A stretch of DNA of 60,958 bases from Pseudomonas ovata (GTDB lineage: Bacteria; Pseudomonadota; Gammaproteobacteria; Pseudomonadales; Pseudomonadaceae): NCBI RefSeq assembly GCF_003131185.1, contig NZ_QFFU01000033.1, positions 1 to 60,958 on the forward strand, read 5' to 3'. Numbering within the stretch: the stretch's first letter is position 1; every line of letters starts with the position of its first letter. The position numbers and the translations under genes were made by a program. The notes under the pieces are model-generated. The model ran no database searches, was not told the origin of the DNA, and saw only the letters and a program-made list of their open reading frames with translations. This document shows, in pieces, positions 49,871 through 57,578 of the stretch.

Positions 49871-50983
49871 ATGAACGAAATCAAACGCGTCCTGATCGTC
49901 GGCAGTGGCATCGGTGGCGCCACCGCCGCCTACGCTCTGCGCAGGGTCGGCGTCGATGTCCATTGCATCGATATCAAGACCGAGACCCCTATGGTCGGGT
50001 CTGGCATCTGCATGCTGCACAATGCCATGCGGGCCATGGCCAGCCTTGACCTGGCCCAGGCCTGTCTCGACAGCGGCTATCACTTCGATGCGTTCCGCCA
50101 GTTCGACTCGGCAGGGCAACTGCTGCGCACCAACCCGGCGCCGCCCAGTTGCGGCATCCGCCGGCCTGAGCTGGCACGCATCCTGGAGACGGCCGCCGAG
50201 GGCGCCGGGGCGATCTTCGATAGAGGGCTCACGGTGCAAAGCCTGGTCAACCGGGCAGAGGGCGTCGATGTCCGCTTCTCTGATGGCCGTGAGGCCACCT
50301 ACGATCTGGTCGTGGCGGCAGATGGGGTCTATTCCAAGCTGCGCCAGCAACTGTTCGGCACCGACTGCTCGCCACGTTTTGCCGGCCAGAGCGTGTGGCG
50401 CTTCAACGCCCCACGGCCTGCCGAAGTCGACGCGTTCTGCCTGTTTCGCACCGCCTCGGGCAGAACCGTGGGTTCGTTCCCGACCTCCCAGGAAAGCTGC
50501 TACATCTTTTACCTGGAAAACAGCCCGGAGCCGCTGCGTGTTCCGGAGGCGGAGGCACACCTGCTGATTCGCGAGCGATTGTCCGAGTTCACGGCACCGG
50601 CGATCCGTGCGTCGCTGGAATGCGTGACCCAGCCCAGGCAGGTCATTTTCCGGCCCCTGGACATCACCCTGGTGCCTGCCCCCTGGCACCGTGAACGGGT
50701 CGTGCTACTGGGCGATGCCGCCCATGCCCCGACGCCGCACATGACCTCGGGTGGTGGCATGGCCATCGAGGATGCCGTGGTCCTGGCCGACTGCATCGCC
50801 GCCACACAATCTGGCCAGGCGGCGCTCGAGCTGTATTCCAATCGTCGTTACGAGCGGTGCAAGACCATCTGTGACGCCTCCTTGCAGCTGTGCCGCAATG
50901 AACAGCAAGACCCCTTGGGCAATCGGGAAAAGTCGGCGGCCTTGTTGTTGTCCACTTATCAGTTTCTGGGGCAGCCGATTTAA
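49871..50983 (+). CDS. FAD-dependent aromatic monooxygenase (salicylate/6-hydroxynicotinate hydroxylase-like)
   Basis: A 370-residue class A flavin hydroxylase. It has the FAD motif VLIVGSGIGGATAAYALRR at residues 6-25, the central DG motif VVAADGVYSKLR and the GD motif VVLLGDAAHAPTPHMTSGGG. Enzymes of this class hydroxylate phenolic or heteroaromatic acids with NAD(P)H, often with decarboxylation. AGAGGAG precedes the ATG. The 148-base gap after FAH has no obvious terminator, so co-transcription is likely. It could prepare the ring for the VOC dioxygenase after the Rieske step. Confidence 0.9.
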   Translation: MNEIKRVLIVGSGIGGATAAYALRRVGVDVHCIDIKTETPMVGSGICMLHNAMRAMASLDLAQACLDSGYHFDAFRQFDSAGQLLRTNPAPPSCGIRRPELARILETAAEGAGAIFDRGLTVQSLVNRAEGVDVRFSDGREATYDLVVAADGVYSKLRQQLFGTDCSPRFAGQSVWRFNAPRPAEVDAFCLFRTASGRTVGSFPTSQESCYIFYLENSPEPLRVPEAEAHLLIRERLSEFTAPAIRASLECVTQPRQVIFRPLDITLVPAPWHRERVVLLGDAAHAPTPHMTSGGGMAIEDAVVLADCIAATQSGQAALELYSNRRYERCKTICDASLQLCRNEQQDPLGNREKSAALLLSTYQFLGQPI

Positions 50984-51039
50984 AGACGCGTTATCGACAT
51001 CTCAGGGTTTTCCAATAACAACAAGAGCGATCAACAGCT

Positions 51040-51255
51040 ATGAACCTTACCTTGAAAGAGTCTGTAACCGCCGGCCTGATCGGCGGCGTGGTCTCGGCCA
51101 TCGTGGCCTTCGTCGTGGCCTACTACCTCGTGCCCTTTCCGGGCGATGCGCTTGAAAACTCGATTGGCAATGGCATCAGCGGGCTGTTCAGTGGCTTGTT
51201 CAGCGGTTTTGTCGGTGTCTTTGTCGTGCTCAGGAAACTGCACGCGGCCCACTGA
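51040..51255 (+). CDS. Small hypothetical membrane protein
   Basis: A 71-residue protein with two hydrophobic segments, GLIGGVVSAIVAFVVAYYLV and GISGLFSGLFSGFVGVFVVL, rich in glycine, joined by a short loop with PFPGDALENS. I do not recognise a family. It lies between the flavin monooxygenase and a chemoreceptor; the 56-base gap before it has no strong ribosome-binding site beyond AACAAGAGCG. It may be an accessory protein of the neighbouring receptor. The codon use is like that of the neighbours, so I consider it real. Confidence 0.6.
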   Translation: MNLTLKESVTAGLIGGVVSAIVAFVVAYYLVPFPGDALENSIGNGISGLFSGLFSGFVGVFVVLRKLHAAH

Positions 51256-51356
51256 CAGATAACCCGCCTGCCGATGATCTTCAGGCGAGCCATCGTTCGT
51301 GCCCGACATGAACGATGGGCCGCCTGAAAAAGAGGCAGGACCCTTCGCGTTCCCGG

Positions 51357-52988
51357 ATGACTCTTATGCTGCGAAATCTGAAGTTGGCACCGCGCTCTGT
51401 TCTGAGCTTCGGGGCCATAGCCCTGGTCGTCGTACTGCTGGGCGGCTTTTCAGTGGTCAAGATTCAGGAAATGTCTGATCAGTCGATGGTGATCAGTGAA
51501 AAATGGCTGCCCAACATCATGCGCTTGAGCGACCTGGTCAAGGCCCAGTTGCGTAACCATGCCGTGATGGCACAGATGGCCGCCGTGGTCGATCCTGTGG
51601 CCAGGCAGGAAGGGCTGGACAACCTGCAACGCATGATTGCCGATGCGCGGGTTTTGCGTGACGCCCTGGCGCCAGGCCTGAGCGACGCCGCCGAGCGAGC
51701 CGCATTCGAGCAGTTGATAGCGGCTGATCAGGTGTATGGCGCCGAACAGCAACAGATCATCGCCCAGCTTGCAGCAGGCAACCTGAGCGACGCCGTGCTT
51801 GGCCTCAAAGGCAATGCCATGGCCTACGGCATCAAGCTTGGCATGGCGACAGACCATTTGATGAAGCTCAATGTCCAGGGGTATGAGCGCGCGTCCGAAG
51901 ACCTGTTCGTGGCCCGCGACAGCGCCCGCAAAGGCGTGCTGTTTGCGGTGTTGGCCGCGGCGATCATGACGATCGGCCTGGCGGTCCTGTACACCCGCAG
52001 CATCGTGCAACCATTGAGTCATGCCGTAGAAGTCCTCGATCTGGTGAGCAAAGGCGACCTGACCCGGGAAATCAGTGTGTCAGACCACGATGAACCGGCC
52101 TTGGTGCTGCGCTCGCTCAAGCTCATGCAGACGGCGCTCAGGGCCGTGATGGACGAGATCGCCGGTGCTTCGCTGCGCATTGCGACCTCGGTGCAGGCGC
52201 TGGACACGGTGTCCGAGTCCTCCACCCGCAGCATGCACCGGCAGGACGAGGAAGTGACCGGCGCTGTTTCGGTTGTGCAGGTGGCCAGCCAGGCCATTGA
52301 CGAAGTCGCCCGCAACGCCGCCTGGACTGCCGAAGCCTCGCACCGTTCGGATCTCAATGTGCGGGCCGGCTGTGAGCAGGTCGAGAAAATGGTCGACGCC
52401 ATCGTGGCGTTGTCCAGCGAAGTGGAACTGACCAACCAGCAGATTCATGAGCTGGCCACCAGTATTGCCTCGGTTACCCGGATCATCGAAGTCATTCGCA
52501 CGGTCGCCGAGCAGACCAACCTGCTGGCGCTCAATGCGGCCATCGAAGCTGCACGCGCCGGCGAGGCCGGGCGTGGTTTTGCCGTCGTGGCCGATGAGGT
52601 AAGGGCCCTGGCGCACAGGACCAAGGATTCTACGCAGGAAATCGAAGTGCTGATCGGACGTATCCAGGCGGTGACAGGCCGTGCCGTCCAGTCCATGCAG
52701 CGCAGTTCGCAGAGCGCTACGGCCACCTTGAGTCTTGCCGGGCATGCCGACCAGGCGCTCAAGGACATCCGTGAATCGATAGAAACCATCAGTGCGCGCA
52801 GCCAGGTGATTTCCGGTGCGGCAAGCGAACAGGCCGGCATGATGAGCCATGTCAATCAGAGCCTGCAGGTGATTCAAGGACGCTTTCAGGATGCATCCGA
52901 AGGCGTCAGCCAGACACGCCAGGCCAGCCGGGACCTGGCCTCGCAGGCACAGATACTCAGTGCCCTGGTGTCGCGCTTTCAGACCTGA
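51357..52988 (+). CDS. Methyl-accepting chemotaxis protein with 4HB-type sensor
   Basis: A 543-residue chemoreceptor. A first membrane helix (SVLSFGAIALVVVLLGGFSV) precedes a periplasmic four-helix-bundle-like domain of about 150 residues, and a second helix (GVLFAVLAAAIMTIGLAVLY) is followed by a HAMP domain (SIVQPLSHAVEVLDLVSKGD). The signalling tip is AEQTNLLALNAAIEAARAGE. Position next to the catabolic cluster suggests it senses the substrate, a pathway intermediate or a related acid. ATG at 51357 is taken; one at 51366 is the alternative. The C terminus lacks a CheR-binding pentapeptide. Confidence 0.93.
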   Translation: MTLMLRNLKLAPRSVLSFGAIALVVVLLGGFSVVKIQEMSDQSMVISEKWLPNIMRLSDLVKAQLRNHAVMAQMAAVVDPVARQEGLDNLQRMIADARVLRDALAPGLSDAAERAAFEQLIAADQVYGAEQQQIIAQLAAGNLSDAVLGLKGNAMAYGIKLGMATDHLMKLNVQGYERASEDLFVARDSARKGVLFAVLAAAIMTIGLAVLYTRSIVQPLSHAVEVLDLVSKGDLTREISVSDHDEPALVLRSLKLMQTALRAVMDEIAGASLRIATSVQALDTVSESSTRSMHRQDEEVTGAVSVVQVASQAIDEVARNAAWTAEASHRSDLNVRAGCEQVEKMVDAIVALSSEVELTNQQIHELATSIASVTRIIEVIRTVAEQTNLLALNAAIEAARAGEAGRGFAVVADEVRALAHRTKDSTQEIEVLIGRIQAVTGRAVQSMQRSSQSATATLSLAGHADQALKDIRESIETISARSQVISGAASEQAGMMSHVNQSLQVIQGRFQDASEGVSQTRQASRDLASQAQILSALVSRFQT

Positions 52989-53030
52989 GCGGGACTTGCT
53001 ACCGGTCATTTTCCGGTTGCTCTGGTTTTG

Positions 53031-53516
53031 TCATCCCATCCCCAACAACTCGCCCACCGGCAGTCGGTGGGTGGTTTTCAGCTCGCGCAGGGAAAGGTTG
53101 GAGCGGATGCTGGTAACCCCCGGCAGCTTACGCAGGACCTTTTCGACAAACCGGCTGTAGCCATCCAGGTCCTTGGCGACCACTTGCAACAAGTAGTCGG
53201 CCTCGCCTGTGGTGTTGTGGCAACTGAGCACCTGCGGGGCGGACTCGATGATGCGCTCGAAATGCGCGGTCGCCTCTTCGCCGTGTTCATGGCAGGAAAT
53301 CTGCACGAACGCCATGACCCCAAGCCCGAGCTGCTTGCGGTTCAACACCGCCTGGTAGCCTTCGATGATACCGCTGTCCTCGAGTCGCTTCTGCCGGCGC
53401 CAGCAGGATGCCTCGCTGAGTGACAATTGCTCGGCGAGCTTCACGTTCGACAGCCTGCCATCACGCTGCAAGCACTCCGAGAGTGCGATGTCCAGCTTGT
53501 CCATGACCATGCTCAT
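53031..53516 (-). CDS. Lrp/AsnC-family transcriptional regulator
   Basis: A 161-residue regulator with an AsnC helix-turn-helix (LDIALSECLQRDGRLSNVKL, AEQLSLSEASCWRRQKRLED) and a RAM effector domain (LGLGVMAFVQISCHEHGEEA, TGEADYLLQVVAKDLDGYSR). It is divergent from the zinc alcohol dehydrogenase. The 146-base gap contains CTGAAAAGTAATTTCAG (53587-53603), an Lrp-type inverted repeat. It likely responds to an amino acid and controls that dehydrogenase. Confidence 0.93.
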   Translation of the reverse strand: MSMVMDKLDIALSECLQRDGRLSNVKLAEQLSLSEASCWRRQKRLEDSGIIEGYQAVLNRKQLGLGVMAFVQISCHEHGEEATAHFERIIESAPQVLSCHNTTGEADYLLQVVAKDLDGYSRFVEKVLRKLPGVTSIRSNLSLRELKTTHRLPVGELLGMG

Positions 53517-53586
53517 GAAAGAATCCTTCAGTTCAGGGTGGTTTTATGAAGCTTTATTTCACAGTGCCGAAGACGTTCCTTGCAAT

Positions 53587-53603
53587 CTGAAAAGTAATTT
53601 CAG
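53587..53603. promoter_or_regulatory. Candidate Lrp/AsnC operator
   Basis: CTGAAAAGTAATTTCAG has perfect 6-bp arms CTGAAA and TTTCAG around five bases, in the gap between the divergent Lrp and alcohol dehydrogenase genes. The size fits an Lrp-family half-operator. Confidence 0.5.
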
Positions 53604-53662
53604 GCCGTTGATTCATAATTTTCAAAGCGCGGTCCGTGCGTTTTCCAGACAGAGGTGACTTC

Positions 53663-54703
53663 ATGAAAGCAGTTGTGTACGAAGCCTTTTCCCGGCCCCC
53701 CAGGCTGATGAGTGTTGAGGATCCTGCGCCCGAGCCGCATGGCGTTGTCGTCGAGGTGCTGGGCACGGGTGTGTGTCGCAGCGACTGGCATGGCTGGAAG
53801 GGGCATGATCCGGACATCCAGTTGCCGCACGTGCCAGGCCATGAACTGGCAGGCGTGGTCGCGGCTGTTGGCAGGGACGTGCGCAAGTGGAAGGTCGGGG
53901 ATCGCATCACTGTGCCGTTCGTGGGCGGGTGCGGGGCTTGCCCTGAGTGCAACAGCGGCCAGCAACAGGTCTGCCACACCCAGTTTCAGCCGGGCTTCAC
54001 CCATTGGGGCTCGTTTGCGCAATACGTGGGCATTCACCAGGCCGACCTGAATCTGGTGGCGCTGCCGGAACACATGGATTACGCCACGGCGGCCAGCCTG
54101 GGCTGCCGGTTTGTCACCTCGTTTCGCGCCGTGGTCGACCAGGGTCGGGTCAGCGCCGGGCAGTGGGTGGCGGTGCATGGCTGTGGCGGTGTGGGCCTGT
54201 CGGCGGTAATGATTGCCCAGGCGGTCGGTGCGAACGTGATCGCCATCGACATTGCCGAAGACAAGCTGCAACTGGCACGATCACTGGGGGCCGTGGCGAC
54301 GGTCAATGCCAGCCAGGTCGCCAATGTGGTCGAGGCAGTGCAGGACATCACCCAGGGCGGGGCACATGTGTCTCTGGATGCGCTGGGACACCCTACCACC
54401 TGTTTCAACTCCATCAGCAACCTGAGGCGTCGTGGCCGGCATGTGCAAGTCGGGCTGATGCTCGCCGATCACAGCACCCCGATCGTACCGATGAGCAAGG
54501 TCATCGCCCACGAACTGGAAATTGTCGGCAGTCACGGGATGCAGGCGCATCGCTATGGCGCGATGCTGGACATGATCACCTCAGGCAAACTGGCGCCTGA
54601 AAAACTGGTGGGCAAGACCATCAGCCTGGAACAATCGATCGATGCACTGATGAACATGGACCGGTTTGAAACGGCCGGGGTGACAGTGATAACCACTTTC
54701 TGA
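53663..54703 (+). CDS. Zinc-dependent alcohol dehydrogenase family protein
   Basis: A 346-residue medium-chain dehydrogenase. It has the catalytic zinc site GVCRSDWHGWKG and PGHELAGVV, the structural zinc loop CGACPECNSGQQQVC and the NAD-binding AVHGCGGVGLSAVMIAQ. The ATG at 53663 is chosen because family homology starts with MKAVVYEAF; the upstream extension is short and has no support. It is divergent from the Lrp gene, which probably regulates it. The substrate is an alcohol or its aldehyde, not predictable further. Confidence 0.93.
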   Translation: MKAVVYEAFSRPPRLMSVEDPAPEPHGVVVEVLGTGVCRSDWHGWKGHDPDIQLPHVPGHELAGVVAAVGRDVRKWKVGDRITVPFVGGCGACPECNSGQQQVCHTQFQPGFTHWGSFAQYVGIHQADLNLVALPEHMDYATAASLGCRFVTSFRAVVDQGRVSAGQWVAVHGCGGVGLSAVMIAQAVGANVIAIDIAEDKLQLARSLGAVATVNASQVANVVEAVQDITQGGAHVSLDALGHPTTCFNSISNLRRRGRHVQVGLMLADHSTPIVPMSKVIAHELEIVGSHGMQAHRYGAMLDMITSGKLAPEKLVGKTISLEQSIDALMNMDRFETAGVTVITTF

Positions 54704-54718
54704 CCGGCGCGCCCCTGT

Positions 54719-54880
54719 GTAGGAGCGCGCTCTGCCCGCGACCGAGTGCGCAGCGCTCGCAAAATCTCGGAAACGCTGAAAGTTTATAGCGAATGACCGA
54801 AAATCTTGGAACCGCTGAAAATTTACGACTGCTACGCAGCCGGTCGCGGTGGTCCGGCATTCCGGCAAGCGCGCTCCTAC
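54719..54880. repeat. BIME-like REP pair enclosing two 26-base direct repeats
   Basis: GTAGGAGCGCGCT (54719-54731) and AGCGCGCTCCTAC (54868-54880) are inverted ends; CCGCGACCG (54736-54744) and CGGTCGCGG (54841-54849) form an inner pair. Between them lie two direct repeats of 26 bases (54761-54786 and 54800-54825) that share AAAATCT, GGAA, CGCTGAAA and TTTA with three differences. It sits between convergent genes and probably acts as terminator or gyrase/REP element. Confidence 0.7.
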
Positions 54881-54887
54881 AAGCCAG

Positions 54888-55568
54888 TCAGCCGCGAACC
54901 AGTTCGATCAGTGTCCTGGCCACGCCTTCGGAGCTGGCGGGGTTCTGGCCGGTGATCAGGCGGTCGTCTTCGACCACGAACGGGCCCCAGTCCGGGCCTT
55001 TTTCGTACAGCGCCCCGGCCTTTTCGAATTCGGTCTCGATCAGAAACGGCACCACGTCGGTCAGGCCCACAGCCTCTTCTTCGCTGTTGGTAAAGCCGGT
55101 GACCCGGCGGCCTTCGATCAGCAGCGCGCCATTGGCAGCCTTGACATGGCGCAGCACGCCTGGCGCATGACAGACAAACCCGATCGGCCGACCGGTGCGC
55201 AAGTACGCTTCGATCAGGTTGATTGAGGTCTGCGATTCGGCCAGGTCCCACAACGGCCCATGACCGCCGGGATAGAACACGGTGTCAAAGTCTTCGACCT
55301 TGACGGTATCGAGCTTGACCGTATGAGCCAGGGCCTGCTGGGCAGCGTCATCGGCCTTGTAGCGCTCGGTGGCTTCGGTCTGTGCATCGGGCTCGTCGCT
55401 CTTGGGATCCAGCGGCGGCTGGCCACCGGCAGGGGAAGCCAGGACCACCTCGGCACCGGCATCCTTGAAGACGTAGTAGGGCGCTGCAAACTCTTCCAGC
55501 CAGAAGCCGGTTTTCTTGCCGGTATTGCCCAGTTGGTCGTGGGATGTCAGGACCATCAGTACTCTCAT
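54888..55568 (-). CDS. DJ-1/PfpI family protein (type 1 glutamine amidotransferase-like)
   Basis: A 226-residue protein of the DJ-1/PfpI superfamily. The nucleophile elbow cysteine is in GFVCHAPGVLRH, and the acidic partner is near VLMVLTSHDQLGNTGKKTGF at the start, with an N-terminal EEFAAPYYVFKDAG. This layout matches bacterial Hsp31/YajL-like glyoxalase III or chaperone-type proteins rather than true amidotransferases. It is separate from the alcohol dehydrogenase and transcribed towards it. Likely role: handling reactive aldehydes or protein damage. Confidence 0.88.
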   Translation of the reverse strand: MRVLMVLTSHDQLGNTGKKTGFWLEEFAAPYYVFKDAGAEVVLASPAGGQPPLDPKSDEPDAQTEATERYKADDAAQQALAHTVKLDTVKVEDFDTVFYPGGHGPLWDLAESQTSINLIEAYLRTGRPIGFVCHAPGVLRHVKAANGALLIEGRRVTGFTNSEEEAVGLTDVVPFLIETEFEKAGALYEKGPDWGPFVVEDDRLITGQNPASSEGVARTLIELVRG

Positions 55569-55810
55569 GTCACTTACCTCACTGCATGGAATTCAGCCTT
55601 CGGTCAGTAGCTCCTTGGGCGCATTGATATCGTTATGACTGTTTGAGTCGCATGATGACTCAAGTTCCCCAACAAATGTTTGCTTCTGATACAGCGGCGG
55701 TTCAGTTGCGCTGAAGTATTGAACTCCCTTGACTTGCCGATGATCTCTAGCCGTCGCGCCACAGCCTGCCGCGGGCATCACGGCCTTCATCATCAGGAAG
55801 CGTTTATCTT
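55569..55810. other. Spacer between divergent PfpI and peroxidase genes
   Basis: No gene seen. I see no clear palindromic operator. A short T-rich part lies near 55620-55650. The region presumably carries both divergent promoters. Confidence 0.4.
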
Positions 55811-56881
55811 ATGCCCGACACTCGTAATACCTTCATCCGCAAGTGGTGGCCGGTGCCTGTGATCGGCGCCATTGCCGGATCGCTGCTGCTGGCCTTTGCC
55901 TGGAGCGCCGGCTGGGTCGGCGACCGGGTCACCGCCAAGGCCTTCGTCAATGCCTCGCCGACCTTCCCGCCAGGCTTTCGCCGCGCGCACGGTAAGGGGC
56001 TGTGCTATGCGGCCACCTTCCGCCCGACCGAGGCGGGCCGGGCGTTGTCCAGGGCTCGGGCCTTTTCCCAGGCCGAGGTGCCGGTGGTGGGGCGCTTTTC
56101 GGTCGGTTCGGGCAACCCGTTTGCCACCGATGACTCGAGCAAGGTCATCAGCATGGCCTTGCTGATGACCACTGACGACCAGCAGCAGTGGCGCATGGCG
56201 ATGAACAACCAGCCGTTCTTTGCCACCCACAACGCCGAGGGTTTCCTGGCCCTGCAAAAGGCCACCGCGCCGGATCCTGCCACCGGCAAGCCGGACCCTG
56301 AGCGTCTGGCGCAGTTTCTGACCCAGTACCCCGAAGCGAAGAAATTCCTTGAGCGGGCCCGGCAGGCACCAGCACCGGGCAGCTATGCCGGGGTGAACTT
56401 CAATGGCATCAATGCCTTTTACCTGACCTCCGAACACGGCAACCGCGTGCCTGTGCGCTGGTCCTTGCGCGCCCACGACAGTTTTAAAGAGCGTGACCCC
56501 CAGGCCGGCCCTGACTACCTGTTTCAGGACCTGAAAGACAAACTGGCCAATACGCCCTTGTACTGGGACTTTGTGCTGCAAGTGGCGCAGCCGGGCGATC
56601 CGGTTGACGACCCGTCCCAGCCCTGGCCAGAGAATCGCCAGCAGGTGGTGGCCGGTACGGTTGAAGTCACGGCCGTCTCCGACCAGGCCACCGGCGCCTG
56701 CCGCGACGTCAATTTCGACCCCACGATCCTGCCGGCCGGCGTCGAGGTGTCGAACGATCCGATTCTCAGTGCCCGTTCAGCCGCCTATTCACGCTCGTTC
56801 AACCTGCGTGAGCGGGAAATCGGTTATGGCCAGGCCACCGAGGCCGTTGGCCGTCCGGTCGAACCCAGGAGCGCCCCATGA
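55811..56881 (+). CDS. Catalase-related peroxidase, SrpA type, membrane-anchored
   Basis: A 356-residue haem protein of the small catalase-related family. An N-terminal hydrophobic segment (WWPVPVIGAIAGSLLLAFAW) acts as anchor or signal. The distal histidine is in RRAHGKGLCYAATF, the proximal tyrosine in RSAAYSRSFNLRE, and NNQPFFATHNAEGF belongs to the core. Such proteins lack the long N- and C-terminal arms of true catalases and act as organic peroxidases. The gene overlaps cytochrome b561 by four bases (ATGA), suggesting that electrons reach the peroxidase from the quinone pool through it. Confidence 0.92.
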   Translation: MPDTRNTFIRKWWPVPVIGAIAGSLLLAFAWSAGWVGDRVTAKAFVNASPTFPPGFRRAHGKGLCYAATFRPTEAGRALSRARAFSQAEVPVVGRFSVGSGNPFATDDSSKVISMALLMTTDDQQQWRMAMNNQPFFATHNAEGFLALQKATAPDPATGKPDPERLAQFLTQYPEAKKFLERARQAPAPGSYAGVNFNGINAFYLTSEHGNRVPVRWSLRAHDSFKERDPQAGPDYLFQDLKDKLANTPLYWDFVLQVAQPGDPVDDPSQPWPENRQQVVAGTVEVTAVSDQATGACRDVNFDPTILPAGVEVSNDPILSARSAAYSRSFNLREREIGYGQATEAVGRPVEPRSAP

Positions 56882-57426
56882 AGCCATCCAACCCTCCAGC
56901 GCCACGGCACTTCAACACCCTGGCGCGACTGCTGCACTGGCTGATGGCCTTGATGATCCTGGCCATGTTGTTTATCGGCGTGGGCATGGTCAGTTCGGTG
57001 CATCACCGCCTGTTTCTGATCGACCTGCATCGCCCGCTGGGTCTGGCCATCCTGCTGCTGGCCTTGGTCCGCCTGCTCAATCGCCTGACCCATACACCGC
57101 CGCCGTTGCCAGCCAGTGTGCCGGGCTGGCAAGCCTTCGTGGCCAAGGCCTCGCACTGGCTGCTGTACGCCTTGATGCTGGTGCTGCCCGTGCTGGGCTG
57201 GGCTTTGCTGTCGGCCGGTGGTTATCCGGTCACGGTGGTGACCGGCTGGAACCTGCCGGCCATTGTCCCGGCCAGCCCGCAGGCCTATGCCTGGTTGCGC
57301 GATGCCCACGGCTGGCTGGCCTGGACCCTGTTCGCCACGGTGCTGGCGCACTTGTCGGCCGCGCTGCTGCATGCCTGGGTGTTGCGCGACGGTGTGTTTT
57401 CGCAGATGACCTGGCGCAAGCGCTGA
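56878..57426 (+). CDS. Cytochrome b561 family protein
   Basis: A 182-residue di-haem membrane protein with four helices. The haem-ligating histidines lie in LARLLHWLMALMILAM, LIDLHRPLGLAILLLALVRL, ASHWLLYALMLVLPVLGW and AWTLFATVLAHLSAALLHAW. It is coupled to the peroxidase by overlapping ATG/TGA, so a two-component quinol peroxidase is likely. It is not followed by further genes of the operon. Confidence 0.93.
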   Translation: MKPSNPPAPRHFNTLARLLHWLMALMILAMLFIGVGMVSSVHHRLFLIDLHRPLGLAILLLALVRLLNRLTHTPPPLPASVPGWQAFVAKASHWLLYALMLVLPVLGWALLSAGGYPVTVVTGWNLPAIVPASPQAYAWLRDAHGWLAWTLFATVLAHLSAALLHAWVLRDGVFSQMTWRKR

Positions 57427-57578
57427 TCGCCATTCACCGTTCACGCGACAGGGCCGCGATTTCTTTATGGGGCTACTGGCACTGTGCCGTTTCGCTTGGG
57501 TCATAACCGTAACCCCTGTCGGCGGTGCACGGCGGCGTTGCGCAGGGGGCTTTCATTTCCTTCGTGCGGAAGCTTGCC

